Assembly (NCBI RefSeq): GCF_001417955.2
Contig: NZ_LKTM01000372.1
Location: forward strand, 1-64,000
Direction of reading: 5' to 3'
DNA length: 64,000 bases
Source: Mycobacterium gordonae
Lineage (GTDB): Bacteria > Actinomycetota > Actinomycetes > Mycobacteriales > Mycobacteriaceae
Below, one piece after another: positions 1 through 8,807 of this stretch. A model generated the notes under the pieces. It ran no database searches and was not told the DNA's origin. It saw only the letters and a program-made list of their open reading frames with translations. A program made the translations under genes and the position numbers. The first letter of the stretch is position 1, and each line of letters opens with the position of its first letter.

Positions 1-206
1 CCACCCCACCGGGCCGCCAAACCAGCAGGTCAGCCAAGTGCCGGTCGGAAAACGCTCCGGAGGTGACCTAATTCAGGAGATCAGCAGCGCATCGATGATC
101 CCGTTGGGCGCTCTCACGGCTGAGTTATGAAATAGCACCCGTCTCTGCACGGATTTCGACGTGGCGGCGCAAGCCGCTCCACCATTCCCCGGACGCGAGG
201 TACCTG

Positions 207-1376
207 ATGCGCATTTCAATATTCACGGACAATTTCCTGCCGAAAGTCGACGGTATCGTCACAAGGCTCACCATGACGGTGCAGCAGCTCACCGCCGGCG
301 GGGACGAAGTGCAAGTCTTCTGTCCCGGAGATGTGCCGTCCAGCTACCACGAAGCTGAGATTGTTGGTTTGCCATCAGTCCGATTGCCGTCGTACCCCGA
401 AGTGAAATTGGCGCTGCCCACCCGCACTGTTTCCGCTGCGCTGGATCGTTTTCAGCCGGATGTGATCCACGTTGTCAACGCCTTCGGGTTCTTAGGTATA
501 GGCGGCATCTGGTTCGCCAGGCGTAAGAAAATACCGCTCGTCGCCAGCTACCACGTCGATCTGCTGAAATATGCCGACTTCTATGGGTGGCCGGGGCCGG
601 TGAAGCGGGCCAGCTGGCAACTCGTCAAGACTGCGCATAACCAGGCGAGGCTGACTCTTTGCACCTCCACACCACTTGGAGCAGACCTCAGCAACAGGGG
701 CGTCCAGCGCATCACACAGTGGCCGCGCGCGGTGGATACCGAACTCTTCCATCCTCACCGAGCATCGTCGGACTCGCGAAATAGATTGCTGGGAAACCAT
801 AGTGACAACGGCGCCCTGCTGCTCTACGTCGGCCGCTTGGCTGTGGAGAAGGAGATCGAACAGATGCGTCTGGTGCTGGATGCGTTGCCCGAAGCTCGGT
901 TGGCCCTCGTTGGTGACGGTCCGCACCGCCGACAGTTGGAGAAGTATTTCGCCGGCACCGCGACCACGTTTCTGGGTTACCTGAGCGGTGAACAGCTGGC
1001 AGCGGCCTATGCCAGTGCCGACGCCTTCCTGCTGACCTCTTGCACCGAGACTCTGGGCCTGGTGCTGCTAGAGGCGATGGCTGCAGGCTGCCCCGTGATC
1101 GCCGCCAACCGAGGCGGCGTTCCTGACGTCGTCGAGGATGGCGTCACAGGTTTCCTGTACGACCCCGACCGTCCTGATGACCTACTCGCGCAAAGCAAGC
1201 GGCTACTGACGAATGGCGCTTTGCGCCAGGCGATGAGCTGGGCTGCACGGCAGGAGGCCGAGCGATGGAGCTGGACGTCGGCCACTGAACAGTTGCGGCG
1301 CAGTTACGTCCGCGCCATCACCGACAACACCGCCGTTGGGCGCTTGATCGACAGTGGCGCCGCGTCAGGAACGTAA
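207..1376 (+). CDS. GT-B glycosyltransferase, family 4
   Basis: This 389-residue protein has the two-lobe layout of GT4 glycosyltransferases. The N-terminal acceptor lobe opens with ISIFTDNFLPKVDGI, the usual start of mannosyl- or SqdX-like enzymes. The C-terminal sugar-nucleotide lobe has LLYVGRLAVEKEIE, then LVGDGPHRRQLE, and a donor-binding stretch TETLGLVLLEAMAAGCPVIA with the two acidic residues of the EX7E motif. It probably transfers a sugar from a nucleotide donor to a lipid or glycan at the cytoplasmic face. The mycobacterial relative MgtA (alpha-mannosyltransferase) is similar in layout, but the substrate cannot be read from sequence. The ATG follows GGACGCGAGGTACCTG. It converges on meaB with a 9-bp gap. 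Confidence 0.85.
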   Translation: MRISIFTDNFLPKVDGIVTRLTMTVQQLTAGGDEVQVFCPGDVPSSYHEAEIVGLPSVRLPSYPEVKLALPTRTVSAALDRFQPDVIHVVNAFGFLGIGGIWFARRKKIPLVASYHVDLLKYADFYGWPGPVKRASWQLVKTAHNQARLTLCTSTPLGADLSNRGVQRITQWPRAVDTELFHPHRASSDSRNRLLGNHSDNGALLLYVGRLAVEKEIEQMRLVLDALPEARLALVGDGPHRRQLEKYFAGTATTFLGYLSGEQLAAAYASADAFLLTSCTETLGLVLLEAMAAGCPVIAANRGGVPDVVEDGVTGFLYDPDRPDDLLAQSKRLLTNGALRQAMSWAARQEAERWSWTSATEQLRRSYVRAITDNTAVGRLIDSGAASGT

Positions 1377-1385
1377 TGGCCCCGA

Positions 1386-2327
1386 CTACTGCATCCGGGG
1401 GCGTCGAGCGTCACCCTCGAGTGGAGACAGCAGGCGGTTGGCGGCGCTATAGGGGTCGTCATGTCCGTCGACCACCGACTCGGCGAGCAGATCCAGATCC
1501 GTCCGGGCCCGCAGCAAGGTCTGCGCCAGCGAGAGGATCTGCGCCCGGGCGCGGGCCAGCCGCCGGGCACGGTTGTCAGAGCGGTGGTGGGCGTCGATGG
1601 CGGCCACCAGCTCCTGGAGTCCGTCGCCACGGGCCGCGACGAGGCTGACGATCGGCGCGCTGGTCTCGGCCCTCAGGTCGCGGACGGTCTGCTCGGCGCC
1701 CTCGCGGTCGGCCTTGTTGACAGCCACGATGTCGGCGACTTCCAGCAGTCCGGCCTTGGCGGCCTGCACCGCGTCGCCCGCTCCGGGATTGAGGATGACG
1801 ACGGTGGGGTCGGCGACGGCGGCGATCTCGATCTCGGACTGGCCCACTCCGACGGTCTCCAGCAGAACGACGTCATAGCCGATCGCGCCGAGCAACAGGA
1901 TGGCGGCGGGGACGGCGGCGGCGAGGCCGCCGAGATGGCCCCGGCTGGCCACCGAGCGGATGAGCACATCGGAGTCGTTGATATGGGCGGTCATTCGGAT
2001 GCGGTCGCCCAGCAGGGCGCCGCCGCTGAAGGGCGACGACGGATCCACCGCGAGTACGGCGACCCGCTGGCCGTGCTCCCGGTACGCGCCGACCAGGGCG
2101 CCGATGGTCGTCGACTTCCCGGCGCCCGGGGGGCCGGTGATGCCGATCACGCGCACCGGCACCGCCGGGCCGATGGCAGTCAGCACCTCGTCCCGGCGTT
2201 CGCCCTCGCAAAGGCTGAGCAGTCGGCCGGCGGCGCGCGGAGAACCGTTGCGCGCCTTGATGATCAAATCGGAGACGTCCAGGATTGCGTCCGTTCGGCG
2301 GGCCGTGTTTGTTAGCGAGAACCCCAT
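1386..2327 (-). CDS. meaB: MeaB/ArgK-type G3E GTPase, methylmalonyl-CoA mutase chaperone
   Basis: This is a 313-residue P-loop GTPase. Walker A is GITGPPGAGKST, a second conserved stretch is ETVGVGQSE, and the base-specificity motif is VNKAD. MeaB proteins load adenosylcobalamin into B12-dependent acyl-CoA mutases and protect them from inactivation. I chose the ATG at 2327 (MGFSLTNTARR). A longer in-frame reading to 2534 would run backwards through the inverted repeat and into the divergent hydrolase gene, and its extra residues are not family-like. A second mutase system lies at 17.1-19.1 kb, so this GTPase could serve that enzyme as well as a canonical mutase elsewhere. Family call is secure; partner choice is inference. 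Confidence 0.9.
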   Translation of the reverse strand: MGFSLTNTARRTDAILDVSDLIIKARNGSPRAAGRLLSLCEGERRDEVLTAIGPAVPVRVIGITGPPGAGKSTTIGALVGAYREHGQRVAVLAVDPSSPFSGGALLGDRIRMTAHINDSDVLIRSVASRGHLGGLAAAVPAAILLLGAIGYDVVLLETVGVGQSEIEIAAVADPTVVILNPGAGDAVQAAKAGLLEVADIVAVNKADREGAEQTVRDLRAETSAPIVSLVAARGDGLQELVAAIDAHHRSDNRARRLARARAQILSLAQTLLRARTDLDLLAESVVDGHDDPYSAANRLLSPLEGDARRPRMQ

Positions 2328-2351
2328 TCTCGCATCTCTCTCACGACCCCC

Positions 2352-2413
2352 CGCGAGCAGACGCAAGATCGCACGTTTCCGAAGGAAACCGTGCGATCTT
2401 GCGTCTGCTCGCG
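2352..2413. repeat. Long imperfect palindrome between divergent genes
   Basis: Arms 2352-2380 (29 nt) and 2384-2413 (30 nt) are complementary except for one unpaired base, around a 3-nt loop (gaa). It lies between the meaB start (2327, leftward) and the hydrolase start (2430, rightward), so it cannot be a terminator for either. It could form a cruciform or an mRNA 5' hairpin in the rightward transcript. The arm contains GCGAGCAGACGCAAGATCGC. I recall related short palindromes being dispersed in mycobacterial genomes, but that is memory, not a search. Confidence 0.85.
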
Positions 2414-2429
2414 CCACCATAATGGCACC

Positions 2430-3290
2430 GTGGACACAATCGAGGTGCCTGGCGGCAGAGTGTGGTTCAAGCGGGTGGGCTCCGGCGACGGCCTGCCCCT
2501 GCTGGTGGTGCACGGCGGCCCCGGCCTGCCGCACTACTACCTCAGCTCACTGGAACGCCTGGCCGACGAGCGTGAGGTGATCTTCTGGGATCAACTCGGC
2601 TGCGGCAATTCCGAACACCCGTCAGACCCGGGTCTGTGGACCATGCAGCGCTCGGTGGCGGAAATGGACGCCGTAGTTCGGTCATTGGGACTCAGCGCTT
2701 TTCACATTTTCGGCAATTCGTGGGGCGCCATGCTGGCACAGCAGTACGTGCTCGATATGCCCTCGGGCGCCGTCAGTCTCACCATCTCCAACAGCGCCGC
2801 GTCCATCCCGGTGTTTGCGGAGAACGTGATCCGGCTGAAGTCACAATTGGACCCCGCCACTCAGGACGCGATCGACCGCCACGAAGCCGCGGGCACCACC
2901 GATTCCGCGGAATACCAGGCGGCGATCACCACCTGGAACCAGACTTATCTGTGCCGCTCCCAGCCCTGGCCTCGAGATCTCTACCTGGCCTTCCAGAACA
3001 TGGGCGCCGAGATCTTCCACACCATGTTCGGGCCGAGCGACTTCAATATCGTCGGCACCATCCGGGACTGGGATGTGATCGATCGGCTCACTGAGATCAC
3101 CTTGCCTACCCTGCTGCTCGCCGGCCGCTTCGACGAATGCTCACCGGAGCACATGCGGGACATGCACGAGCGCATCCCAGGGTCGCGCTTCGAGTTCTTC
3201 GAGAACACCGCCCATCTGCCGTTCATCGAGGAGCCGGACCGCTTCGACGAGGTGATGCGTGACTTCCTCGCACAGCACGACCGAGCTTGA
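2430..3290 (+). CDS. Proline iminopeptidase-like alpha/beta hydrolase (S33)
   Basis: This 286-residue protein has the HGGPG oxyanion motif (VVHGGPGLPHYY) typical of prolyl aminopeptidases. The nucleophile elbow is GNSWG, the acid is probably the Asp in GRFDECSPEH, and the base is His in ENTAHLPFIE. It would cleave N-terminal proline or small amide/ester substrates in the cytoplasm, as no signal peptide is seen. The GTG at 2430 is preferred because an upstream start at 2391 falls inside the long palindrome and adds residues unlike the family. It is a single gene followed by an 85-bp gap. Confidence 0.85.
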   Translation: MDTIEVPGGRVWFKRVGSGDGLPLLVVHGGPGLPHYYLSSLERLADEREVIFWDQLGCGNSEHPSDPGLWTMQRSVAEMDAVVRSLGLSAFHIFGNSWGAMLAQQYVLDMPSGAVSLTISNSAASIPVFAENVIRLKSQLDPATQDAIDRHEAAGTTDSAEYQAAITTWNQTYLCRSQPWPRDLYLAFQNMGAEIFHTMFGPSDFNIVGTIRDWDVIDRLTEITLPTLLLAGRFDECSPEHMRDMHERIPGSRFEFFENTAHLPFIEEPDRFDEVMRDFLAQHDRA

Positions 3291-3375
3291 TCGCCAGCGA
3301 ATGCGGGTATAGGCGAGCTGTGGTTGGCTACAGACGATGAAGTTGCGGCGTGATCGTAAGAAGGGGGACGCGTTG

Positions 3376-4179
3376 ATGAAGCGTGAGGTCGGGGCCAGCC
3401 TGCGGGTCACCGTCACCGATCCCACGGCTCTTGAGTTCCAGATCGCGGTCGCGTCGCTGCCCGGTTTACAGATCAACGAGTCTTTGACGGTGCAGCTGGA
3501 CGGCAAACCGGTCTCGGTGCGCGAAATTCCCGGCGAACACGGAACCCGCATCCACACCGCCGATGTCGGGACGGGTGATCTGCAGGTCACCTACGAGGCG
3601 ACGGTGACGGGCCGGGCCGATCCGATCGCGGTGCAGGATCTGGACGTGTCGACCTATCTGCGGCCCAGCCGCTACGCCGAGGCCGACAAGTTCTTCGGCT
3701 TCGCGGCAACCGAATTCGGCCAGTACACCAACTCGGTGACACTGCTGGAGAAGGTGTCCTCCTGGGTGGGGACCAGGCTCAAATACGTTCCGGGATCCAG
3801 TGATCCGATCGACGGCGCGACCGACACCCTGCTCGCCGGCGCCGGGGTGTGCCGCGACTACGCACATCTGGTTGTCGCGTTGCTGCGCGCGGTGAATGTA
3901 CCCGCCCGCCTGGTCGCGGTATACGCACCCGGCTGTGACCCGATGGACTTCCACGCCGTGGCCGAAGCGCTCATCGACGGCCAGTGGCAGGTGGTGGACG
4001 CGACCTGCCTGGCGCCGCGCCAGACGATGCTGCGCATCGCCACCGGACGCGACGCGGCAGACACCGCCTTCCTGGATAACCATGGCGGCTCAATCGAATT
4101 GACAGAATCGGTGATCACGGCGGTCACTACGGACCCGCTGCCCCGCGATTCGGTCGAAGAACTCGTCTCGTTGGGCTGA
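3376..4179 (+). CDS. Transglutaminase-like (papain-fold) family protein
   Basis: This 267-residue protein has an N-terminal beta-rich region and a transglutaminase-like core. The core carries the triad Cys in GAGVCRDYAHL, His in PMDFHAVAEA and Asp in WQVVDATCLAP. Bacterial members are usually cysteine peptidases or amidases rather than cross-linkers. The ATG at 3376 is chosen because AAGGGGGA sits about 8 nt upstream, whereas an upstream ATG at 3337 has no such site. No signal peptide is visible. It stands alone, and its substrate is unknown. Confidence 0.8.
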   Translation: MKREVGASLRVTVTDPTALEFQIAVASLPGLQINESLTVQLDGKPVSVREIPGEHGTRIHTADVGTGDLQVTYEATVTGRADPIAVQDLDVSTYLRPSRYAEADKFFGFAATEFGQYTNSVTLLEKVSSWVGTRLKYVPGSSDPIDGATDTLLAGAGVCRDYAHLVVALLRAVNVPARLVAVYAPGCDPMDFHAVAEALIDGQWQVVDATCLAPRQTMLRIATGRDAADTAFLDNHGGSIELTESVITAVTTDPLPRDSVEELVSLG

Positions 4180-4324
4180 CGGCCCAGGTTCAGGGCGCTT
4201 GGGCCCGTTCGCGCTCGGCGCTCGTGAGACGGACCACCGAGTGACAGTCGCCACATTAGGACTGTGCGGAGGGTCCTGCGGGGTACGCGATACAGGACCG
4301 CTTCCGAACGAAAGGAGCACAACC

Positions 4325-4561
4325 ATGGCCGACAGTGGACCTGTGGCAGGCATCAAGGGCGTCATCGAGGACGTCATCGGTAAAGCCAAGGAAATCATCG
4401 GGATCATCATCAGCAACGACGGTCTGCGCAACGAAGGCCGCGCCCAGCAGGACAAGGCTGAGGCGCAGCGCAACGTGGCGAAGAAAGAGGCGCAGGCTGA
4501 GGCCGCGCGCGGAGCCGCCAGCGCCGCTGAAGCGCGCCAGAAGGCCAAGACCTCCAAGTAG
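4325..4561 (+). CDS. CsbD-like small stress protein
   Basis: This 78-residue acidic/basic protein begins MADSGPVAGIKGVIEDVIGKAKEIIG. It continues with the CsbD-type NEGRAQQDKAEAQR helix and an Ala/Glu/Lys-rich amphipathic tail predicted to be wholly helical. CsbD-family proteins are abundant general-stress proteins of unknown mechanism. The start has a good ribosome site, GAAAGGAG, 7 nt upstream. It is followed directly by a long hairpin shared with the convergent crotonase gene. Confidence 0.85.
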   Translation: MADSGPVAGIKGVIEDVIGKAKEIIGIIISNDGLRNEGRAQQDKAEAQRNVAKKEAQAEAARGAASAAEARQKAKTSK

Positions 4562-4568
4562 GGATTCA

Positions 4569-4617
4569 GCACCTGGCGTGGGGCGCCTGCTCTGCAGGCG
4601 GACCCCACGCCGGGTGT
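4569..4617. terminator. Bidirectional terminator hairpin between convergent genes
   Basis: Nested perfect arms form one long stem: 4575-4583 pairs with 4603-4611 and 4584-4590 pairs with 4594-4600, with a 3-nt loop. Outer pairs extend it to 4569-4617 through one G-T wobble. There is no clear T-tract, as is common in mycobacteria. It lies between the csbD-like stop (4561) and the crotonase stop (4621), so it probably ends both transcripts. Confidence 0.85.
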
Positions 4618-4620
4618 TGA

Positions 4621-5388
4621 TCAGTTTTTGCCGGCGTTCAGCTTGCTGACGATCGCGCGGAAGTCCTCGGTGACGAACGACTGATGTTCGGCCGACAGCG
4701 CATAGTCCAAGCTGGCGAGCACGGCACGTTCCAGGTGGATGTTGAGCACCCGCTTGGTGCTCTCCACCGCCTGCTGCGGTAGTTCCATGATCTTCTCGGC
4801 GCACTCCACCGCCGCAGCTAACGGATCGTCGGCTAGGTGGTTGGCCAGGCCCAGTTCGACTGCCCGTTGGGCGCGAATCCTGGTGCCGGTCAACGCATAT
4901 TCCTTGGCCAGCAACAGGCTGATATGCAACGGCCAGGTCAGCGGTCCGCCGTCAGCGGCCACCAGTCCCACCTGCACGTGCGGGTCTGCCAGGAACGCGT
5001 CCGGGGCGATGAAGACGATGTCGCTCAGCGCCACCAGACTGCAGCCCAGCCCGACGGCCGGGCCGTTGACGGCCGCCACCACCGGGATCCGGCACCGCGC
5101 CATCCCCAGTACGATTTCGCGTCCATCGCGAATCGTCTTGGCGCGCAAGGCGGCATCTTCGGCGAGTTCGGCAAGATACGCGAAATCCCCGCCTGCCGAG
5201 AAGGCTTTCCCGCTGCCGGTGATCACCGCGGCGCGCGCCGAGGCGTCGTCCGTCAACCTTTGCCACAGCCGAGCCAGCCCGACGTGCAGGCTGTCGTTGA
5301 CGGCGTTGAGGTCATCCGGGCGGTTCAGCGTGATGATCCGCAGTGCCCCCTCGGCACGGACGTCGATTTCGCTTGGCATGTCGTACAT
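4621..5388 (-). CDS. Enoyl-CoA hydratase/isomerase (crotonase) family protein
   Basis: This 255-residue crotonase-fold protein has oxyanion-hole segments GKAFSAGGDFAYL and NGPAVGLGCSLVALSDIVF. The usual catalytic glutamates are altered. Where hydratases read FxxPEvxxGL it reads FLADPHVQVGL (His), and in GLVAADGGPL the second position is Asp. It may therefore be an isomerase, hydrolase or other crotonase rather than a classical hydratase. It is the last gene of a leftward fadD-fadE-fadE-echA operon, and its start lies 1 nt from the dehydrogenase stop. An internal ATG at 5379 is a possible alternative start. Confidence 0.85.
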   Translation of the reverse strand: MYDMPSEIDVRAEGALRIITLNRPDDLNAVNDSLHVGLARLWQRLTDDASARAAVITGSGKAFSAGGDFAYLAELAEDAALRAKTIRDGREIVLGMARCRIPVVAAVNGPAVGLGCSLVALSDIVFIAPDAFLADPHVQVGLVAADGGPLTWPLHISLLLAKEYALTGTRIRAQRAVELGLANHLADDPLAAAVECAEKIMELPQQAVESTKRVLNIHLERAVLASLDYALSAEHQSFVTEDFRAIVSKLNAGKN

Positions 5389-5389
5389 G

Positions 5390-6478
5390 TCAGACTCCCA
5401 ATCCCAGGATTCGCGAGGCGATGATGTTCTTCTGAATCTGCGATGTCCCGCCCATCACACTCTGCGCACGGCTGTACAGATAGGCGTTGAAGAGGCTCGA
5501 GTCACGGGTGCCGCCGACGGCCAGTGCGGCGTGCCCGACAGACTGTTCCACCCACGTCATCAGCAGCTTGTCCAGTGAGCCTTCGGGACCGTGGGATACG
5601 CCGTCGAGTTGCTCGGACAGTCGGCGCCGCACATGGTGCGTCAACATCTCGGCCTGCACCGCCGCCCACGCCGCCTCGTCACCGACGTCTCCGTCACTTC
5701 GCGCCACCAACTCGGCGACCAGCTTGTTGTAGCGGGCCGCGTAACCCAGCGTGGACGGTTCGCGTTCGTGCCCGACGACCGTCATGGCCACGGCCCATCC
5801 GTCACCGGGCGCGCCGACCATGCGGTCCGCCGGGACGGTGGCCCCGTCGAAGAACACCTGACCGAACTCGTTGGTGACGCCGTTGATCATCTGCAGCGGA
5901 CGCTGTTGCACGCCAGGCTGTTTCATCGACAAGACAAACGCAGACAGACCGCGGTGCCGTTTGGCACCCGGGTCGGTGCGGGCCAGCAACAGGCACCAGT
6001 CCGCGACGTCGGAGTAGCTCGTCCAGATCTTGTGGCCATTGATCACGTAGTCCTCGCCGTCGCGGGTCGCGGTGGTGGTCAGCGACGCCAGGTCTGAACC
6101 CGCACCCGGCTCGCTGAATCCCTGACACCAACGCTCGGAACCGTTGATGATGCCGGGCAGGAAGCGCTGTCGCAGAGCGTCGCTGCCGTGGTGGCCGATG
6201 CCCATCACCAGATACCCGACGCTGGGGCGCGGCGGGGCGCCGGCACGCGCGATCTCCTCGTCGACGATCACGTCATAGACCGGCGGCAGTTCCAGCCCGC
6301 CGTAATCGCGCGGCCAGGACAGTCCGAAGAACCCCTCTTCGTAAAGGGCACGGTGCCAGTCCGCCTGCTTCGCCCAGTACTCGTCACCCGATCCGCCGAA
6401 CTCCTTGGCGTGCAGGGAAAGCCAGGTGCGCAGCCGCTGCCGGAACTCGGCCTCCTGCGGTGAGTCACGAAAGTCCAC
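5390..6478 (-). CDS. Acyl-CoA dehydrogenase (FadE-type)
   Basis: This 362-residue flavoprotein shows the FAD/substrate segment QGFSEPGAGSDLAS, the beta-domain INGHKIWTSYSDVADWCLLLART, and a C-terminal helical stretch ending MGGTSQIQKNIIASRILGLGV. It would introduce a 2,3-double bond into an acyl-CoA and pass electrons to ETF. It is translationally coupled to a second, shorter dehydrogenase gene (14-bp overlap). In mycobacteria such pairs often form alpha2-beta2 FadE heterotetramers acting on steroid or branched side chains. The substrate here is unknown. Confidence 0.9.
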   Translation of the reverse strand: MDFRDSPQEAEFRQRLRTWLSLHAKEFGGSGDEYWAKQADWHRALYEEGFFGLSWPRDYGGLELPPVYDVIVDEEIARAGAPPRPSVGYLVMGIGHHGSDALRQRFLPGIINGSERWCQGFSEPGAGSDLASLTTTATRDGEDYVINGHKIWTSYSDVADWCLLLARTDPGAKRHRGLSAFVLSMKQPGVQQRPLQMINGVTNEFGQVFFDGATVPADRMVGAPGDGWAVAMTVVGHEREPSTLGYAARYNKLVAELVARSDGDVGDEAAWAAVQAEMLTHHVRRRLSEQLDGVSHGPEGSLDKLLMTWVEQSVGHAALAVGGTRDSSLFNAYLYSRAQSVMGGTSQIQKNIIASRILGLGV

Positions 6479-7382
6479 GGCCGACCTCCTTCAGGGTGAC
6501 CGGCCACAGCTCGGTCGATGTCAACGCGCGGCGCAGGTACACATGCGCCAGGCATTCCCACGTGTTGCCGATCCCGCCATGCACCTGGATCGACGTTTCG
6601 CACACCGTTCGGGTGGCGCGGGCGCAGTAGACCTTGGCCACCCGCGCGGCCTGGATCGCGTCGGCCGGCTCGAGTTCGTCCACTGCCCAGGCGGCGTGGC
6701 GCAGCACGCTCACCGAGCCTTCGATCAGCGCCAGGCTCTCGGCCAGCAGATGGGCGATGGCCTGGTAGGACCCGATCGATTTGCCGTACTGCTCGCGGAT
6801 TTTCGCGTAGTCGCACGCCAGCGCGTGAGCGCCGCGCGCCGTGCCGACCAGATCCGCCGCCGTGCCGACCAGTGCCAGGGCAAGCCATCGATCGGCTGCT
6901 GGGGTGGACACCTCGCCTAAAGGTGATGGCGTCGAACCGATTTCAGTGCAGACGCGGGTGAGGTCCGCACCGCCGCCCGCGCCGCCGTCCGCGCCGCCGA
7001 TATCGGCCGTCAGCACCGTGGTCCCCGAGAGCAGCACGGCGCGCTGATACCCACGGGAGTCGAAGGCCAGCCCGTTGACGCCGACCGTCGCGGCGCCGAT
7101 GCCGGATTCCAGACACCTTGCCAGGTCGTCGGCAAGCACCGGCCCCAGAAAGGGAGCGTCGACGAGTCGTCGGCCGAATTCCTCTGCTACCAGTGCGACT
7201 TCGACCCCCGAGGCGCCGTCCGATCGCAGCGACCGCCAGCCGGTCTGGTCGATCTGCTTGTCCAGACGCATGATCCGGCTCTGGTCGGTGAGTTCTTGCA
7301 CAGCGGCCAAACCGAGATCATCAGCCATCTTGGCCGCGGCGTCGCGCAGTTGCTGTTGTTCAGTGGTCAGACGTACATCCAT
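6465..7382 (-). CDS. Acyl-CoA dehydrogenase, short partner subunit (FadE-type)
   Basis: This 305-residue acyl-CoA dehydrogenase has a reduced middle domain but keeps ACDYAKIREQYGKSIGSYQA and QVHGGIGNTWECLAHVYLRRA near the C-terminus. It is about 60 residues shorter than the neighbouring 5390-6478 enzyme. The two overlap by 14 bp and probably make a two-subunit enzyme in which FAD and active-site residues are shared between chains. It overlaps the upstream acyl-CoA ligase gene by 23 bp, so the whole unit is one operon. Confidence 0.88.
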   Translation of the reverse strand: MDVRLTTEQQQLRDAAAKMADDLGLAAVQELTDQSRIMRLDKQIDQTGWRSLRSDGASGVEVALVAEEFGRRLVDAPFLGPVLADDLARCLESGIGAATVGVNGLAFDSRGYQRAVLLSGTTVLTADIGGADGGAGGGADLTRVCTEIGSTPSPLGEVSTPAADRWLALALVGTAADLVGTARGAHALACDYAKIREQYGKSIGSYQAIAHLLAESLALIEGSVSVLRHAAWAVDELEPADAIQAARVAKVYCARATRTVCETSIQVHGGIGNTWECLAHVYLRRALTSTELWPVTLKEVGRGLS

Positions 7383-8763
7383 AGCTCTCCTTGAGCACTC
7401 TGCGCAGCACCTTGCCGGAGGGCAGGCGAGGGATCTCGGTCACGAACACCACCCGGCTCAGGTGCTTGTAGGAAGCGAGTTTCGCATCCACCCGGGCAAT
7501 GAGTTCCCCGGCGTCGACCGGGATGTGGGTGGTGACGGCGGCGACGACGGCCTCGCCGTTGGCGCCGTCCGGAACGCCGAAGACCGCGCAGTCCTTCACC
7601 GCCGGATGGCCGTGCAGCACGGTTTCGATCTCCGCGGGTGCGACCTGGAAACCCCGCACCTTGATCATCTCCTTGAGGCGGTCGGTGATCCGCAACCAGC
7701 CTTCGGCGTCCAGCCACCCGACGTCCCCGGTGCGGTACCAGCCGTCGTCAGACACCTCAGCGGTGGCCGCAGCGGGCAGGTAGCCCGCCATCAGCGAATC
7801 GGACCGTGCCTGGATCTCGCCGGCCTCACCAGGACCGGCCGGTTCGCCGGTGTTTAGCGACACCACCCGCAACTCGACGCCGGGCACCGCACGGCCGACC
7901 GAGTCCAGGCGGGCCCCGCTCAGCGGGTTGCAGGTGATGACGGGTAGTTCGGTGGTGCCGTAGGCCGGCACCCAGCCGATGCCGGTGCGCCGGGTCACCG
8001 TCTCGGCGATGCTGCCGGTGACGGGCGTGGCGCCCCACATGATGTAGCGCAGCGACGACAGGTCGTAGGACTCCAGGTCCGGGTGTGACGCCAGCGCCAA
8101 CGCGATTGGGGCAACCGCCATTTCGACTGTGATGCGGTCGGTTTCGATGTGCCGCAGCATCCGGTCGATGTCGAAGCGCGGGTGCAGCCTGACCAGAGCC
8201 CCGGTACGCAGCGCGGTGAGGATGTTGAGCAGACCCAGGATGTGTGACGGCGGGGTGGTGACCTGCAGGCGATCCCGTTCGGTCAATCCCAGGGCGGCAC
8301 GCCAGTGCCGCACCGCCGCGTCCAGCGACGCGTGGGTGTGCCGGACGGCCTTCGGCAGCCCGGTGGTACCGGAACTGAAGACCAGCGCCGCGTCGCCGTT
8401 CTGCCGCACCGCCGTGCTCCCGGCTTCGGCCGGGGTGAGCGGTTCGTCCAGGTGCAGCATGGGTGACAAGCCGTCCAGCACCGGATGGTCCCCAACCGCG
8501 TCGGCCGGATCCGTCAGCGCCAGTGCGTGTTCGACCTCGTCGCGTTTCCAGGCCGGGCTGATCAGAACGGCCGCTGCGCCGAGCCGCCAGACAGCGTGCA
8601 CCGCGGCGATGAACTCCGGCCGGTTGGACGCCATGAGCGCGACCCGCTGCCCGGCCTGGACTCCCCTCTTCCGCAGGGTCACGGCCAGACTCTCGGTCAT
8701 CGCACCGAGCTCAGGCAGGCTTAAGTGCCGATCCTCGAACACGAGCGCGGCCGGCTCGGTCAC
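7360..8763 (-). CDS. Acyl-CoA synthetase / AMP-dependent ligase (FadD-type)
   Basis: This 467-residue ANL enzyme activates a carboxylic acid to an acyl-AMP and then an acyl-CoA. Motifs run in order: P-loop VFSSGTTGLPKAVRH, YGTTELP, YRTGDVGWL, the hinge KEMIKVRGFQVAPAEIE, and the catalytic lysine in LPSGKVLRRVL. The GTG at 8763 is the start because GGAGGG stands 8 nt upstream. An in-frame ATG at 8805 abuts a palindromic operator and lacks such a site. First gene of the leftward acyl-CoA operon, it feeds the two dehydrogenases and the crotonase. Substrate unknown. Confidence 0.9.
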   Translation of the reverse strand: MTEPAALVFEDRHLSLPELGAMTESLAVTLRKRGVQAGQRVALMASNRPEFIAAVHAVWRLGAAAVLISPAWKRDEVEHALALTDPADAVGDHPVLDGLSPMLHLDEPLTPAEAGSTAVRQNGDAALVFSSGTTGLPKAVRHTHASLDAAVRHWRAALGLTERDRLQVTTPPSHILGLLNILTALRTGALVRLHPRFDIDRMLRHIETDRITVEMAVAPIALALASHPDLESYDLSSLRYIMWGATPVTGSIAETVTRRTGIGWVPAYGTTELPVITCNPLSGARLDSVGRAVPGVELRVVSLNTGEPAGPGEAGEIQARSDSLMAGYLPAAATAEVSDDGWYRTGDVGWLDAEGWLRITDRLKEMIKVRGFQVAPAEIETVLHGHPAVKDCAVFGVPDGANGEAVVAAVTTHIPVDAGELIARVDAKLASYKHLSRVVFVTEIPRLPSGKVLRRVLKESYGCTSDH

Positions 8764-8807
8764 GTCTCGATCCCTCCGGCAGTCTTGAGAAGGTCCTATC
8801 GTCAAGT

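Noticed and set aside
1461..2315. Long plus-strand frame opposite meaB
   Set aside because: Gly/Asp/Arg-rich composition and no family features; MeaB motifs on the other strand are unambiguous.
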